From: UBA6522 sp965205045
GTDB taxonomy: Bacteria; Pseudomonadota; Gammaproteobacteria; Steroidobacterales; Rariloculaceae
DNA: 64,000 nucleotides
NCBI GenBank assembly: GCA_965205045.1
Contig: OZ242031.1
Span: 372,001 to 436,000 of the forward strand
Direction of reading: 5' to 3'
The notes below the pieces were generated by a model. The model was not told where the DNA came from and searched no databases. It saw nothing but the letters and a program-made list of their open reading frames with translations. Within the stretch, counting starts at the first letter, position 1, and every line of letters starts with the position of its first letter. The position numbers and the translations under genes were made by a program. This document shows, in pieces, positions 41,290-58,084 of this stretch.

Positions 41290-43386
41290 TCAGCCGCCCC
41301 TTGCGTTGATGATGTTTTTCGCCACATCCGGGGGAACCCTGGCGTAGCGGTCGAATTCCATCGTGTAATTCGCCCGTCCCTGGCTCATGGAGCGCAGGTC
41401 GGTGGCATAACCGAACATTTCCGCCAGCGGCACCCGGGCACGGATGACCTTGCCCATGGGAGAGTCCTCCAGCCCCTGGAGGACGCCCCGGCGCCGGTTC
41501 AGGTCGCCGTTGACATCGCCCATGTAGTCCAGGGGGCTCACCACCTCGACCTTCATGATGGGTTCCAGCACCACCGGGCCGGCCTTCGCGGCGCCTTCCC
41601 TGAAGGCCAGTGAGCCCGCGATGCGAAACGCGACCTCGCTGGAGTCCACATCGTGACTGGAACCGTCGTACAGCGTCACCTTGCAGTCCACCACCGGATA
41701 GCCGGCGATGACGCCGCTGCTCATCTGTTCCCGAACGCCCCGGTCCACGGCCGAAATGTACTCCCTCGGCACCGCGCCGCCGACAATGGCATCGACGAAC
41801 TCGTAACCGGCCCCCGGCTCCTGCGGCTCGATTCGCAGGTACACGTGGCCGTACTGTCCGCGGCCCCCGGTCTGGCGAACGAACCTGCCTTCCTGCTCGA
41901 CGACGCTGCCGACCGTCTCGCGGTAGGCCACCTGCGGACGGCCGACGGCCGCTTCGACCCTGAATTCCCGCCGCAGCCGGTCGACGATGATCTCCAGGTG
42001 CAGTTCGCCCATTCCGGAAATGATCGTCTGCGCCGACTCCTCGTCCGTATGGGTCCGGAATGACGGGTCTTCCCGGGCGAGTTTGGACAGCGCCATGCCG
42101 AGCCGGTCCTGGTCCGCCCTGGTCCTGGGTTCCACCGCGACCGAAATGACCGGCTCGGGAAACTCCATTCGATCGAGAACGATGCGCCGCGCCGGATGGG
42201 TCAGGCTGTCGCCCGTGGTGACATCCTTCAGGCCCACTGCCGCGGCGATATCTCCGGCCCGCACCTCGGTCACCTCTTCCCGGTCATTGGCATGCATCTG
42301 CAGGATGCGCCCGATGCGCTCGCGCCTGGACCGGACCGTGTTGATGACCTTGTCGCCGGACTTCAGCACGCCGGAGTACACGCGGAAAAAGGTCAGGTTG
42401 CCCACGAAGGGATCGGTGGCGATCTTGAACGCCAGCGCCGCGAACGGCGCATCGTCGGAAGACTCGCATTCGGCTTCCGTGTTGTTTTCGAGGATCCCCT
42501 TGATGGGGGGCCGCTCGCCCGGGGAGGGAAGGTACTCGATCACGGCATCGAGCACCGCCTGCACGCCCTTGTTCTTGAACGCCGAACCGCACAGCACGGG
42601 CACGACCTCGCCGCTGAGGCAACGCGCCCTGAGCCCCTTCCTGATCTCCGCCGGGGTCAGGTCGCCGTCGTCGAGGTACTTGTCCAGCAACGCCTCATCG
42701 CCCTCCGCAGCGGCCTCGACGAGTTTGTCGCGCCACTCCTGCGCCTGCGGGAGCAGCGTTTCCGGAACGGCCTGCTCGAAGTAGCTCATGCCCTGCGTGG
42801 AGTCGTCCCAGGAAATCGCCCGCATTCGAACCAGGTCGACGACGCCGCTGAACGAGTCCTCGGCGCCGATGGGAATCTGCAGCGGCACGGGATTGCCGCC
42901 CAGCCGTTCCCCGATCTGGCGGACCACGCGGAAGAAATCCGCGCCCGTACGGTCCATCTTGTTGACGAAGGCGAGTCTCGGAACGCCGTAGTTGTTGGCC
43001 TGCCGCCAGACCGTCTCGGACTGCGGTTCCACACCGCCGACGGAACAGAACACCGCCACCGCGCCGTCCAGCACCCGCAGGCTGCGTTCCACCTCGATGG
43101 TGAAATCCACGTGCCCGGGCGTATCGATGATGTTGATGCGGTATTCGGGGAACTGCTGGTCCATACCCCGCCAGAACGCCGTGGTCGCGGCGGACGTTAT
43201 GGTGATGCCACGCTCCTGCTCCTGCACCATCCAGTCCATGATGGCGGCGCCGTCATGGACCTCGCCCATCTTGTGGGACACGCCGGTGTAGAAGAGGATG
43301 CGCTCAGTCGTGGTGGTCTTGCCGGCATCGATGTGGGCCATGATGCCGATATTGCGATAACGCTCGATGGGGGTCTGCCGTGACAT
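41290..43386 (-). CDS. fusA: Elongation factor G
   Basis: 698 residues from the ATG at 43386; the longer open frame upstream runs back through rpsG and is not used. GTPase that drives ribosomal translocation and, with RRF, recycling. IGIMAHIDAGKTTTTERILFYTG, DTPGHVDFTIEVERSLRVLDGAV, NKMDRTGADF, and domain IV PQVAYRETV. Located between rpsG (22 bases) and tuf (30 bases) in the usual str order. Confidence 0.98.
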   Translation of the reverse strand: MSRQTPIERYRNIGIMAHIDAGKTTTTERILFYTGVSHKMGEVHDGAAIMDWMVQEQERGITITSAATTAFWRGMDQQFPEYRINIIDTPGHVDFTIEVERSLRVLDGAVAVFCSVGGVEPQSETVWRQANNYGVPRLAFVNKMDRTGADFFRVVRQIGERLGGNPVPLQIPIGAEDSFSGVVDLVRMRAISWDDSTQGMSYFEQAVPETLLPQAQEWRDKLVEAAAEGDEALLDKYLDDGDLTPAEIRKGLRARCLSGEVVPVLCGSAFKNKGVQAVLDAVIEYLPSPGERPPIKGILENNTEAECESSDDAPFAALAFKIATDPFVGNLTFFRVYSGVLKSGDKVINTVRSRRERIGRILQMHANDREEVTEVRAGDIAAAVGLKDVTTGDSLTHPARRIVLDRMEFPEPVISVAVEPRTRADQDRLGMALSKLAREDPSFRTHTDEESAQTIISGMGELHLEIIVDRLRREFRVEAAVGRPQVAYRETVGSVVEQEGRFVRQTGGRGQYGHVYLRIEPQEPGAGYEFVDAIVGGAVPREYISAVDRGVREQMSSGVIAGYPVVDCKVTLYDGSSHDVDSSEVAFRIAGSLAFREGAAKAGPVVLEPIMKVEVVSPLDYMGDVNGDLNRRRGVLQGLEDSPMGKVIRARVPLAEMFGYATDLRSMSQGRANYTMEFDRYARVPPDVAKNIINARGG

Positions 43387-43408
43387 TGCCTGGATACCAA
43401 TCCATCGA

Positions 43409-43888
43409 TTACCACCGGTAGTGGGCGAACGCCTTGTTGGCTTCGGCCATGCGGTGAGTGTCTTCGCGCCGCTTGACCGCCGAGCCGCGATTGTCCGCCG
43501 CGTCCAGCAACTCGTGGGCGAGGCGCAGCGCCATGGTCTTTTCCGGGCGCTTGCGGGCCGCGTCGATGGCCCAGCGCATGGCCAGCGTTTCCCGCCGGGT
43601 GGCGCGGACTTCCACCGGGACCTGGTACGTGGCTCCACCCACTCGCCTGGACTTCACCTCGACCACCGGCTTGATGTTGTCCAGCGCCTGGGCGAGGAGT
43701 TCCAGCGACTTCTGCTCGTCCTGCCCCGACCGCACGGAGATGCGGTCCAGCGCACCGTATACGATGCGCTCGGCCACCGATTTCTTGCCGTTCAGCATGA
43801 CCATGTTGATGAACTTGGCCAGCATCCGGTCGCCGTACTTGGGATCCGGAAGTACTTCTCGGCGGGGGGCTCTGCTACGTCGCGACAT
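43409..43888 (-). CDS. rpsG: 30S ribosomal protein S7 (uS7)
   Basis: 159 residues; MSRRSRAPRREVLPDPKYGDRMLAKFINMVMLNGKKSVAERIVYGAL and RRVGGATYQVPVEVRATRRETLAMRWAIDAARKR. Head-assembly primary binder; in Escherichia coli the translational repressor of the str operon. 18 bases after rpsL. Confidence 0.98.
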   Translation of the reverse strand: MSRRSRAPRREVLPDPKYGDRMLAKFINMVMLNGKKSVAERIVYGALDRISVRSGQDEQKSLELLAQALDNIKPVVEVKSRRVGGATYQVPVEVRATRRETLAMRWAIDAARKRPEKTMALRLAHELLDAADNRGSAVKRREDTHRMAEANKAFAHYRW

Positions 43889-43906
43889 GGTAGGGATCCG
43901 CCGACG

Positions 43907-44281
43907 TCAGTTCTTCGGCCGCTTGGCGCCGTACTTGGAGCGGCCCTGGCGGCGGTCGCCGACACCGGCGCAATCCAGCGTGCCGCGCACGACATGGTAG
44001 CGCACGCCCGGCAGGTCCTTGACCCGACCGCCGCGAATGAGCACCACCGAGTGTTCCTGCAGGTTATGGCCTTCGCCGCCAATATAGCTGGTCACCTCGA
44101 AGCCGTTGGTCAACCGCACCCGGGCCACCTTGCGCATCGCCGAATTGGGTTTCTTCGGCGTCGTGGTGTAGACGCGCGTGCAGACGCCGCGCCGCTGGGG
44201 CGAGGCGCCCAGCGCCGGAACGTTGCTCTTGGCCCGCTTGATCGAGCGAGGCTTCCTGACCAGTTGATTCGTCGTCGCCAT
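43907..44281 (-). CDS. rpsL: 30S ribosomal protein S12 (uS12)
   Basis: 124 residues; QLVRKPRSIKRAKSNVPALGASPQRRGVCTRVYTTTPKKPNSAMRKVARV and GGRVKDLPGVRYHVVRGTLD. Decoding-centre protein. The lysines in TPKKPNS and GRVKDLPG, where streptomycin-resistance changes occur, have the sensitive form. First gene of the str operon behind a strong promoter. Confidence 0.98.
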   Translation of the reverse strand: MATTNQLVRKPRSIKRAKSNVPALGASPQRRGVCTRVYTTTPKKPNSAMRKVARVRLTNGFEVTSYIGGEGHNLQEHSVVLIRGGRVKDLPGVRYHVVRGTLDCAGVGDRRQGRSKYGAKRPKN

Positions 44282-44404
44282 CCGTCACACACAAATAAAT
44301 CGGGCCCGCTGCCGGTCCTGCGGCAGCCGGGCCACGCTGTCTTCGACCGGGACATGTCCCGGTACCTGCTGGTTGTTTCGACCGTCTCGGCCGACCCTGA
44401 ACCG
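44282..44404 (-). promoter_or_regulatory. Structured 5' leader of the str operon
   Basis: About 120 bases between the predicted transcription start and rpsL. Contains a perfect 18-base palindrome ACCGGGACATGTCCCGGT at 44346-44363 and a longer stem at about 44313-44342 (GGCCCG-CTGCCG pairing with CGGCAG-CGGGCC around one bulged base). Possible attenuation or autoregulatory structures. Confidence 0.45.
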
Positions 44405-44410
44405 CGAGAG

Positions 44411-44440
44411 ATTCTAGGGTTGACCCAGTTGGCCTGTCAA
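44411..44440 (-). promoter_or_regulatory. Sigma-70 promoter of the str operon
   Basis: Minus strand TTGACA (44440-44435), 18-base spacer, TAGAAT (44416-44411). It begins 18 bases after the rpoC stop, so rpsL-rpsG-fusA-tuf have their own start. Confidence 0.75.
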
Positions 44441-44457
44441 CCGGAATTTCCGGGGCG

Positions 44458-48723
<4,266 letters not shown>

Positions 48724-48763
48724 ATGACTGTACCTGTTGCCGATGGGGCGGACGTGCGCCGGT

Positions 48764-52846
<4,083 letters not shown>

Positions 52847-52986
52847 CGCGAGTTACCTCGACTGCGTTGGAATGACGACGATGCAGGGCACGCCCGGCGC
52901 GATGCCGCTGCGCGTGTGTGCGCGTGCGCTCCACGGGCTCCCGCCTATCCGGGAGATCAGCCCGCGGTGACGGAGGCGGATGCGAG

Positions 52987-53367
52987 TCACTTGATATCGA
53001 CGCTCGCGCCAGCCTCTTCGAGCTGCTTCTTCACATCCTCCGCTTCTTCCCTGGCGATGGCTTCCCGAACCGCGCTCGGCGCGGCTTCGACCAGGTCCTT
53101 GGCCTCTTTCAACCCGAGCCCGGTCAGCGATCTGACCACCTTGATGACGGGCACCTTGGCGGAGCCGAAACTGGTCATGATGACGTCGAATTCGGTCTGC
53201 TCCTCGACCTCGTCCTCCGCGGCGGCGCCACCGCCGTCGGCAGCGACGGCCACCGGAGCCGCGGCGGATACGCCCCACTTCTCCTCCAGCGACCGCACCA
53301 GATCAACGACTTCCATGATCGGCTTGTTGCTCAACTCCTCGATGAGCTGTTCATTCGTCAAAGCCAT
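52987..53367 (-). CDS. rplL: 50S ribosomal protein L7/L12 (bL12)
   Basis: 126 residues; N-terminal dimerisation helix MALTNEQLIEELSNKPIMEVVDLVRSLEEKWGV, a short alanine-rich hinge, and the C-terminal factor-binding domain VIMTSFGSAKVPVIKVVRSLTGLGLKEAKDLVEAAP. Multi-copy stalk protein bound to L10. 53 bases after rplJ. Confidence 0.98.
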   Translation of the reverse strand: MALTNEQLIEELSNKPIMEVVDLVRSLEEKWGVSAAAPVAVAADGGGAAAEDEVEEQTEFDVIMTSFGSAKVPVIKVVRSLTGLGLKEAKDLVEAAPSAVREAIAREEAEDVKKQLEEAGASVDIK

Positions 53368-53420
53368 GGCTTACTTCTCCATCGGGTGAATTCAAGTTCC
53401 AACGTTTCAACTGCGTCTGG

Positions 53421-53942
53421 TTATTCGTCCTGCTCGCTGCGCGCCTTCAGGGCCCGCGCCAACATCGATCCGGGTTCGCTGAGCAGGCGAACCAGCTGCG
53501 TCATCGGCCCGTTCAGGGTTCTGAGCAGCATCGCCCGGGCCTCGTCCAGATTGGGCAGCGCCGCCACGCGGTCCAGGTTCGTCGCGTCGTACAGCTCCCC
53601 GCCGACGGCCACCGACCGGGTGACCAGATGGGCGTGTTCCCTCGAGAAACCCTTGACCACGCGCGCCGCGGAGCCCGGGTCTTCCCTCGAGAAGGCCAGC
53701 AGCAGAGGGCCATTGAGCGACGGCTGAATGCATTCGAAGGGTGTCCCTTCCACGGCGCGGCGGGCGAGGGTGTTCTTCACGACCTTCATGTAGACGCCGG
53801 CGTTGCGCGCCTCGGTCCTGAGTTCGGTCATCTCCGCCACCGTCAGACCGCGGTACTCGGCGACCACGGCCGCCAGGGACGAGGCCGCCACGGCGTTGAC
53901 GTCGGCGACCAGGGCCTTCTTTTGCTCCAGATTCAGCGCCAT
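53421..53942 (-). CDS. rplJ: 50S ribosomal protein L10 (uL10)
   Basis: 173 residues; MALNLEQKKALVADVNAVAASSLAAVVAEYRGLTVAEMTELR and VVKNTLARRAVEGTPFE. Base of the L7/L12 stalk. Only 33 bases separate it from rplA, too short for the long L10-binding leader known from Escherichia coli. Confidence 0.98.
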   Translation of the reverse strand: MALNLEQKKALVADVNAVAASSLAAVVAEYRGLTVAEMTELRTEARNAGVYMKVVKNTLARRAVEGTPFECIQPSLNGPLLLAFSREDPGSAARVVKGFSREHAHLVTRSVAVGGELYDATNLDRVAALPNLDEARAMLLRTLNGPMTQLVRLLSEPGSMLARALKARSEQDE

Positions 53943-53975
53943 TTCCCTCTCCTGCCAGACTCTGCCCGACCCGCC

Positions 53976-54671
53976 TCAACCGCCGACCGACGCCTGGTCG
54001 ATGACGAATCCGGGGCCCATGGTCGACGACACGCTGACGCGCTTCATGTACTGCCCCTTCGAGGCAGCGGGCTTGGCCTTGTTCAGGTCCGAAAGCAATG
54101 CCTCCAGGTTTTCCGTGAGCGCATCGACCCCGAATTCCACGTTGCCGATCTGGCAGTGCACCACGCCCGCCTTGTCGGTCCGGTAGCGGACCTGCCCGGC
54201 CTTGGCGCTGCGCACCGCGGCGGCCACGTCCGGGGTGACCGTGCCGACCTTGGGATTGGGCATGAGCCCGCGGGGACCGAGGATCCGGCCCAGCCGGCCC
54301 ACCACCCGCATGGCATCGGGGCTGGCGATGGCCACGTCGAAATTCAGCTCGCCGCCCTGGACGGTCTCGGCGAGATCCTCCATGCCCACGATATCCGCCC
54401 CGGCCTCCTCGGCCGCGGCGGCCTGGTCGCCCTGGGCGAACACGGCCACGCGAACGTTCTTGCCGGTGCCGTTGGGGAGCACCGTCGAGCCCCGCACCAC
54501 CTGGTCCGACCGCCTGGGGTCGACGCCCAGATTGACGGCGACGTCCACCGATTCGGTGAACTTCGCCTTCGCCAGTTCCTTCACCAGGCCGAAAGCTTCG
54601 TCCGCGGGATAGGCCCGGCCCCGCTCCACGCGGGCCCTGGCAGCCTTGCGGTACTTAGTGAGTCTGGCCAT
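53976..54671 (-). CDS. rplA: 50S ribosomal protein L1 (uL1)
   Basis: 231 residues from the ATG at 54671. LTKYRKAARARVERGRAYPADEAFGLVKELAKAKFTESVDVAVNLGVDPRRSDQVVRGSTVLPNGTGK and RILGPRGLMPNPKVGTVTPDV. Forms the mobile L1 stalk at the E site and represses the L11 operon in Escherichia coli. Start overlaps the rplK stop by 17 bases. Confidence 0.98.
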   Translation of the reverse strand: MARLTKYRKAARARVERGRAYPADEAFGLVKELAKAKFTESVDVAVNLGVDPRRSDQVVRGSTVLPNGTGKNVRVAVFAQGDQAAAAEEAGADIVGMEDLAETVQGGELNFDVAIASPDAMRVVGRLGRILGPRGLMPNPKVGTVTPDVAAAVRSAKAGQVRYRTDKAGVVHCQIGNVEFGVDALTENLEALLSDLNKAKPAASKGQYMKRVSVSSTMGPGFVIDQASVGG

Positions 54672-55107
54672 CCAACCCCTCCACTTCCAGGCCGATGCTG
54701 CGCGCGCTGCCGGCGATGATCCTGATCGCGGCATCCATGTCCGCGGCGTTGAGATCCGCTTCCTTGATCTTCGCGATCTCTTCCAGTTGCTCCCGGGTGA
54801 CCGTGCCGACCTTGTCCGTATTCGGCGTTCCGCTGCCTTTCTGAATGCCGGCGGCCTTCTTCAGCAGCACCGAGGCGGGCGGCGTCTTGGTGATGAAGGT
54901 GAAACTCTTGTCGCCGTACACGGAGATGACCACCGGGATGGGCATTCCCGCCTCGAGTTTCTGCGTCTGCGCGTTGAACACCTTGCAGAACTCCATGATG
55001 TTCACGCCATGCTGCCCGAGGGCCGGGCCCACGGGCGGGCTCGGATTCGCCTGTCCGGCAGGAATCTGCAGCTTGATGAACGTATCGACCTTTTTCCTGA
55101 CCGCCAT
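54655..55107 (-). CDS. rplK: 50S ribosomal protein L11 (uL11)
   Basis: 150 residues, slightly longer than the usual 142. VDTFIKLQIPAGQANPSPPVGPALGQHGVNIMEFCKVFNAQT and TPPASVLLKKAAGIQKGSGTPNTDKVG; the N-terminal proline region contacts elongation factors and RelA. The extra length is a C-terminal tail (LEVEGLDGQTH) that overlaps rplA. 18 bases after nusG. Confidence 0.98.
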   Translation of the reverse strand: MAVRKKVDTFIKLQIPAGQANPSPPVGPALGQHGVNIMEFCKVFNAQTQKLEAGMPIPVVISVYGDKSFTFITKTPPASVLLKKAAGIQKGSGTPNTDKVGTVTREQLEEIAKIKEADLNAADMDAAIRIIAGSARSIGLEVEGLDGQTH

Positions 55108-55125
55108 TGTCGGGCTCCGTGCGCG

Positions 55126-55662
55126 TTACGCCTTCTCTACCTGGCTGAAGTCCAGTTCCACCGGGGTCGAACGGCCCAGTATCTGGACCGCCACCCGAAC
55201 CTTGTTCTTGTCGTAATTGACGTTCTCCACGACGCCGTTGAAATCGTTGAACGGACCGTCGTTCACCCGCACGACCTCGCCGGGCTCGAACAGCACCTTG
55301 GGCCGGGGCTTGTCCACGCCCTCCTGGACGCGGTCCAGGATGGCGGTGGCTTCCTCGTCCGTGATCGGGGCGGGCCGGTCGGTACTGCCGCCGATGAATC
55401 CGAGCACCTTGGGGACTTCCTTGACCAGGTGCCAGCTCGATTCGTCCATCTCCATCTGCACGAGTACGTAGCCCGGGAAGAACTTGCGCTCGCTGCGCCG
55501 TTTCTGCCCGTCCCTCATCTCCACGACCTCCTCGGTCGGCACGAGGATTTCGCCGAACTTCTCCTCCAGGCCATAGCGCTTGATCCGCTCTTCCAGAGAG
55601 GACTTGACCTTGTGTTCGAAATTCGAATACGCGTGGACCACGTACCACCTCAAGTCCGACAC
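55126..55662 (-). CDS. nusG: Transcription termination/antitermination protein NusG
   Basis: 178 residues from a GTG start. NGN domain LRWYVVHAYSNFEHKVKSSLEERI through PGYVLVQMEMDESSWHLVKEVPKVLGF, and a C-terminal KOW domain FEPGEVVRVNDGPFNDFNGVVENVNYDKNKVRV that couples to S10 or Rho. Three bases after secE, so co-translated. Confidence 0.98.
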   Translation of the reverse strand: MSDLRWYVVHAYSNFEHKVKSSLEERIKRYGLEEKFGEILVPTEEVVEMRDGQKRRSERKFFPGYVLVQMEMDESSWHLVKEVPKVLGFIGGSTDRPAPITDEEATAILDRVQEGVDKPRPKVLFEPGEVVRVNDGPFNDFNGVVENVNYDKNKVRVAVQILGRSTPVELDFSQVEKA

Positions 55663-55665
55663 GGA

Positions 55666-56031
55666 TCAACCCCCCTGCCCGGTCAGGCGTCGCGTCAACG
55701 CCAGCAGCGACAAGTCGAGCAACCAGAAAAACACGCCCATGATGAGGGCGAACACCAGTACGGTCAGCGTCGTCTGCAGGGTCTCCTCGCGGGTCGGCCA
55801 GAACACCTTCTGCATTTCCACGCGCGATCCCTGGATGAAGCGCCACAGCGTCTGGCCCTGGGTCGACTGCATCGCGACCGCGACCGCCAGCCCGAAAGCG
55901 ATGAGCACGCCCAGCGCGCGCAACGGTGTCGGGAAGTCCGCGTAGTAGTAGTAGCCGAGAATGCTGCCCACGAGAATGGCTGCCGCGAGCAGCAGTTTCA
56001 GCGTATCCAGAAAACGGTTTTCAGTTTCCAC
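55666..56031 (-). CDS. secE: Protein translocase subunit SecE
   Basis: 121 residues from a GTG start, with three hydrophobic helices as in the long gammaproteobacterial form: two N-terminal ones (LKLLLAAAILVGSILGYYYY, RALGVLIAFGLAVAVAMQ) and the conserved one with MQKVFWPTREETLQTTLTVLVFALIMGVFFWLLDL. Clamps SecY in the translocon. Follows the tRNA-Trp gene. Confidence 0.96.
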   Translation of the reverse strand: METENRFLDTLKLLLAAAILVGSILGYYYYADFPTPLRALGVLIAFGLAVAVAMQSTQGQTLWRFIQGSRVEMQKVFWPTREETLQTTLTVLVFALIMGVFFWLLDLSLLALTRRLTGQGG

Positions 56032-56124
56032 CTTGGATTCCCTGGGCCATGTCCGCGAACCGGCCGGCTCCTTGCCTCACGTGCCGGAGCCGGCTGGAGA
56101 ATTGCGCCATTCCACTCTTCAAGC

Positions 56125-56201
<77 letters not shown>

Positions 56202-56267
56202 CTCTCCAGACTTGCGCCGTACCTGCCTTTCGGCCAGCGCCCCGACTTTCCTCCTCGTGCGATGTCG

Positions 56268-57487
56268 ACGATCGGTTTGCTGTTTCGCCGGCGCCTACTC
56301 GTGGATCTTCGAGACCACGCCCGCACCCACCGTGCGGCCCCCTTCGCGGATCGCGAACCGCAACCCCTCCTCCATCGCGATCGGATCGATCAACCGCACC
56401 CGCATCCGCACATTGTCCCCCGGCATCACCATCTCGGTCGTCTCCGGCAACTGCACCGCGCCGGTCACGTCCGTGGTGCGAAAATAAAACTGCGGCCGGT
56501 AACCCTTGAAAAACGGCGTGTGACGCCCCCCCTCCTCCTTCGTCAGAATATACACCTCGGCCTCGAAATCCGTGTGCGGGGTGATCGAACGCGGCCGGGA
56601 CAACACCTGTCCGCGCTCCACCTCGTCGCGCTTCACCCCGCGCAACAACACCCCCACGTTGTCACCCGCCCGGCCCTCGTCCAGCAACTTGCGAAACATC
56701 TCCACACCCGTGCACGTGCTCTTGCCCGTCTCGCGAATCCCCACGATCTCCACCTCGTCCCCCACCTTCACCACGCCGCGCTCGATCCGACCGGTCACCA
56801 CCGTGCCGCGCCCGGAAATGGAAAACACATCCTCCACCGGCATCAGAAAATCCCCCTCGATCGCACGCTCCGGAATCGGTATGTAATCGTCCAGCGCCTC
56901 CACCAGCGCCTCCACGCTGCCGATCGCCAACTCCCCCTCCCGCCCGTCCAGCGCCTGCAGCGCGCTGCCGGTCACGATCGGCGTGTCGTCGCCCGGAAAC
57001 TCGTACGCGGACAACAAATCCCGCACCTCCAGATCCACCAGCTCCAGCAACTCCTCGTCGTCCACCATGTCCGCCTTGTTCAGGTACACCACGATGTACG
57101 GCACCCCCACCTGGCGGGCCAGCAGGATATGCTCGCGCGTCTGCGGCATCGGTCCGTCCGCCGCCGACACCACCAGAATCGCACCGTCCATCTGCGCCGC
57201 ACCCGTGATCATGTTCTTCACGTAGTCCGCGTGACCCGGACAGTCCACGTGCGCGTAGTGGCGGGCCCCGCTCTCGTACTCCACGTGCGCCGTGGCGATC
57301 GTGATCCCGCGCTCGCGCTCCTCCGGCGCGTTGTCGATCTCGTCGAAACCGACCGTCTCACCACCGTGGCGCGACGCCATCACCTTCGTCAACGCCGCCG
57401 TCAGCGTCGTCTTGCCATGATCCACATGACCGATCGTACCCACGTTCACATGCGGCTTGGTCCGCTCAAACTTCTGCTTCGCCATCA
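56268..57487 (-). repeat. tuf duplication, copy 2
   Basis: Near-identical partner of 40042-41261, covering the gene and about 25 bases after the stop. Confidence 0.85.
56295..57485 (-). CDS. tufB: Elongation factor Tu, copy 2
   Basis: 396 residues, four substitutions from copy 1 (Val in TKVMASRHG, Asp in ALDGREGE, Gln in AVQLPETT, Arg in NVRMRV). All GTPase motifs intact. Placed behind tRNA-Tyr, tRNA-Gly and tRNA-Thr as in the tufB operon of Escherichia coli, and in front of tRNA-Trp and secE-nusG. Co-transcription with the tRNAs is expected. Confidence 0.98.
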   Translation of the reverse strand: MAKQKFERTKPHVNVGTIGHVDHGKTTLTAALTKVMASRHGGETVGFDEIDNAPEERERGITIATAHVEYESGARHYAHVDCPGHADYVKNMITGAAQMDGAILVVSAADGPMPQTREHILLARQVGVPYIVVYLNKADMVDDEELLELVDLEVRDLLSAYEFPGDDTPIVTGSALQALDGREGELAIGSVEALVEALDDYIPIPERAIEGDFLMPVEDVFSISGRGTVVTGRIERGVVKVGDEVEIVGIRETGKSTCTGVEMFRKLLDEGRAGDNVGVLLRGVKRDEVERGQVLSRPRSITPHTDFEAEVYILTKEEGGRHTPFFKGYRPQFYFRTTDVTGAVQLPETTEMVMPGDNVRMRVRLIDPIAMEEGLRFAIREGGRTVGAGVVSKIHE

Positions 57488-57533
57488 GGATTGCTCCGAA
57501 CTCCGAATTGACCCGGTGAGTGAATTAATCAAA

Positions 57534-57556
57534 CGGCCGCCCAGCCGGGGCGGCCG
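57534..57556 (-). promoter_or_regulatory. GC-rich hairpin between tRNA-Thr and tuf
   Basis: CGGCCGCCC and GGGCGGCCG flank a 5-base loop; on the minus strand it is followed by TTTGATTAATTC. A weak terminator or attenuator, or a processing site between the tRNAs and the tuf message. Confidence 0.45.
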
Positions 57557-57602
57557 CCTTGTGTACGTCTGTGTCAACCTGAACGGGTGATTCCATACAA
57601 TC

Positions 57603-57677
57603 TGGAGCCCACAACCGGAATTGAACCGGTGACCTCGCCCTTACCAAGGGAGTGCTCTACCTCTGAGCTATGTGGGC
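57603..57677 (-). tRNA. trnT: tRNA-Thr (GGT anticodon)
   Basis: 75 bases with encoded CCA; acceptor GCCCACA/TGTGGGC, anticodon loop TTGGTAA, T-loop GGTTCAATTCC. 54 bases from tRNA-Gly. Confidence 0.97.
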
Positions 57678-57731
57678 GGAAAACCGCACCTCTTTCCTGT
57701 GCCCTCATTCCAGAGTCCCTTACTACTCCTT

Positions 57732-57804
57732 GGAGCGGGTGAGCGGACTCGAACCGCCATCATCAGCTTGGAAGGCTGAGGTTCTACCCTTGAACTACAC
57801 CCGC
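57732..57804 (-). tRNA. trnG: tRNA-Gly (TCC anticodon)
   Basis: 73 bases with encoded CCA; acceptor GCGGGTG/CACCCGC, anticodon stem TCAGC/GCTGA around CTTCCAA, T-loop GGTTCGAGTCC. 28 bases from tRNA-Tyr. Confidence 0.97.
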
Positions 57805-57832
57805 CTTCACCGCTGACTGCCCTCCACACTTC

Positions 57833-57917
57833 TGGTGGAGGGGGTAGGATTCGAACCTACGAAGGCTTAGCCAGCAGATTTACAGTCTGCCCCCGTTGAC
57901 CGCTTGGGTACCCCTCC
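57833..57917 (-). tRNA. trnY: tRNA-Tyr (GTA anticodon)
   Basis: 85 bases with encoded CCA and a long variable arm (class II); acceptor GGAGGGG/CCCCTCC, anticodon loop CTGTAAA, T-loop GGTTCGAATCC. First gene of the tRNA-tuf unit. Confidence 0.97.
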
Positions 57918-57934
57918 GCGGACACAAGCCGCCT

Positions 57935-57963
57935 ATTTTCCGCCGTGCGTCGAAGCGTGTCAA
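57935..57963 (-). promoter_or_regulatory. Promoter of the tRNA-Tyr/Gly/Thr-tuf unit
   Basis: Minus strand consensus TTGACA (57963-57958), 17-base spacer, GAAAAT (57940-57935), about 18 bases before the tRNA-Tyr 5' end. Confidence 0.65.
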
Positions 57964-58084
57964 TAGAATATGAAGCCGGAAATTCAGAAACTCGGCCGGC
58001 AGCAACAGGGCCGATTCAGGCGTTGCACCTCCACCGCCCGGTTACACTATATTCACCGACCGTTGACGAGGATCGCACGAGCGC

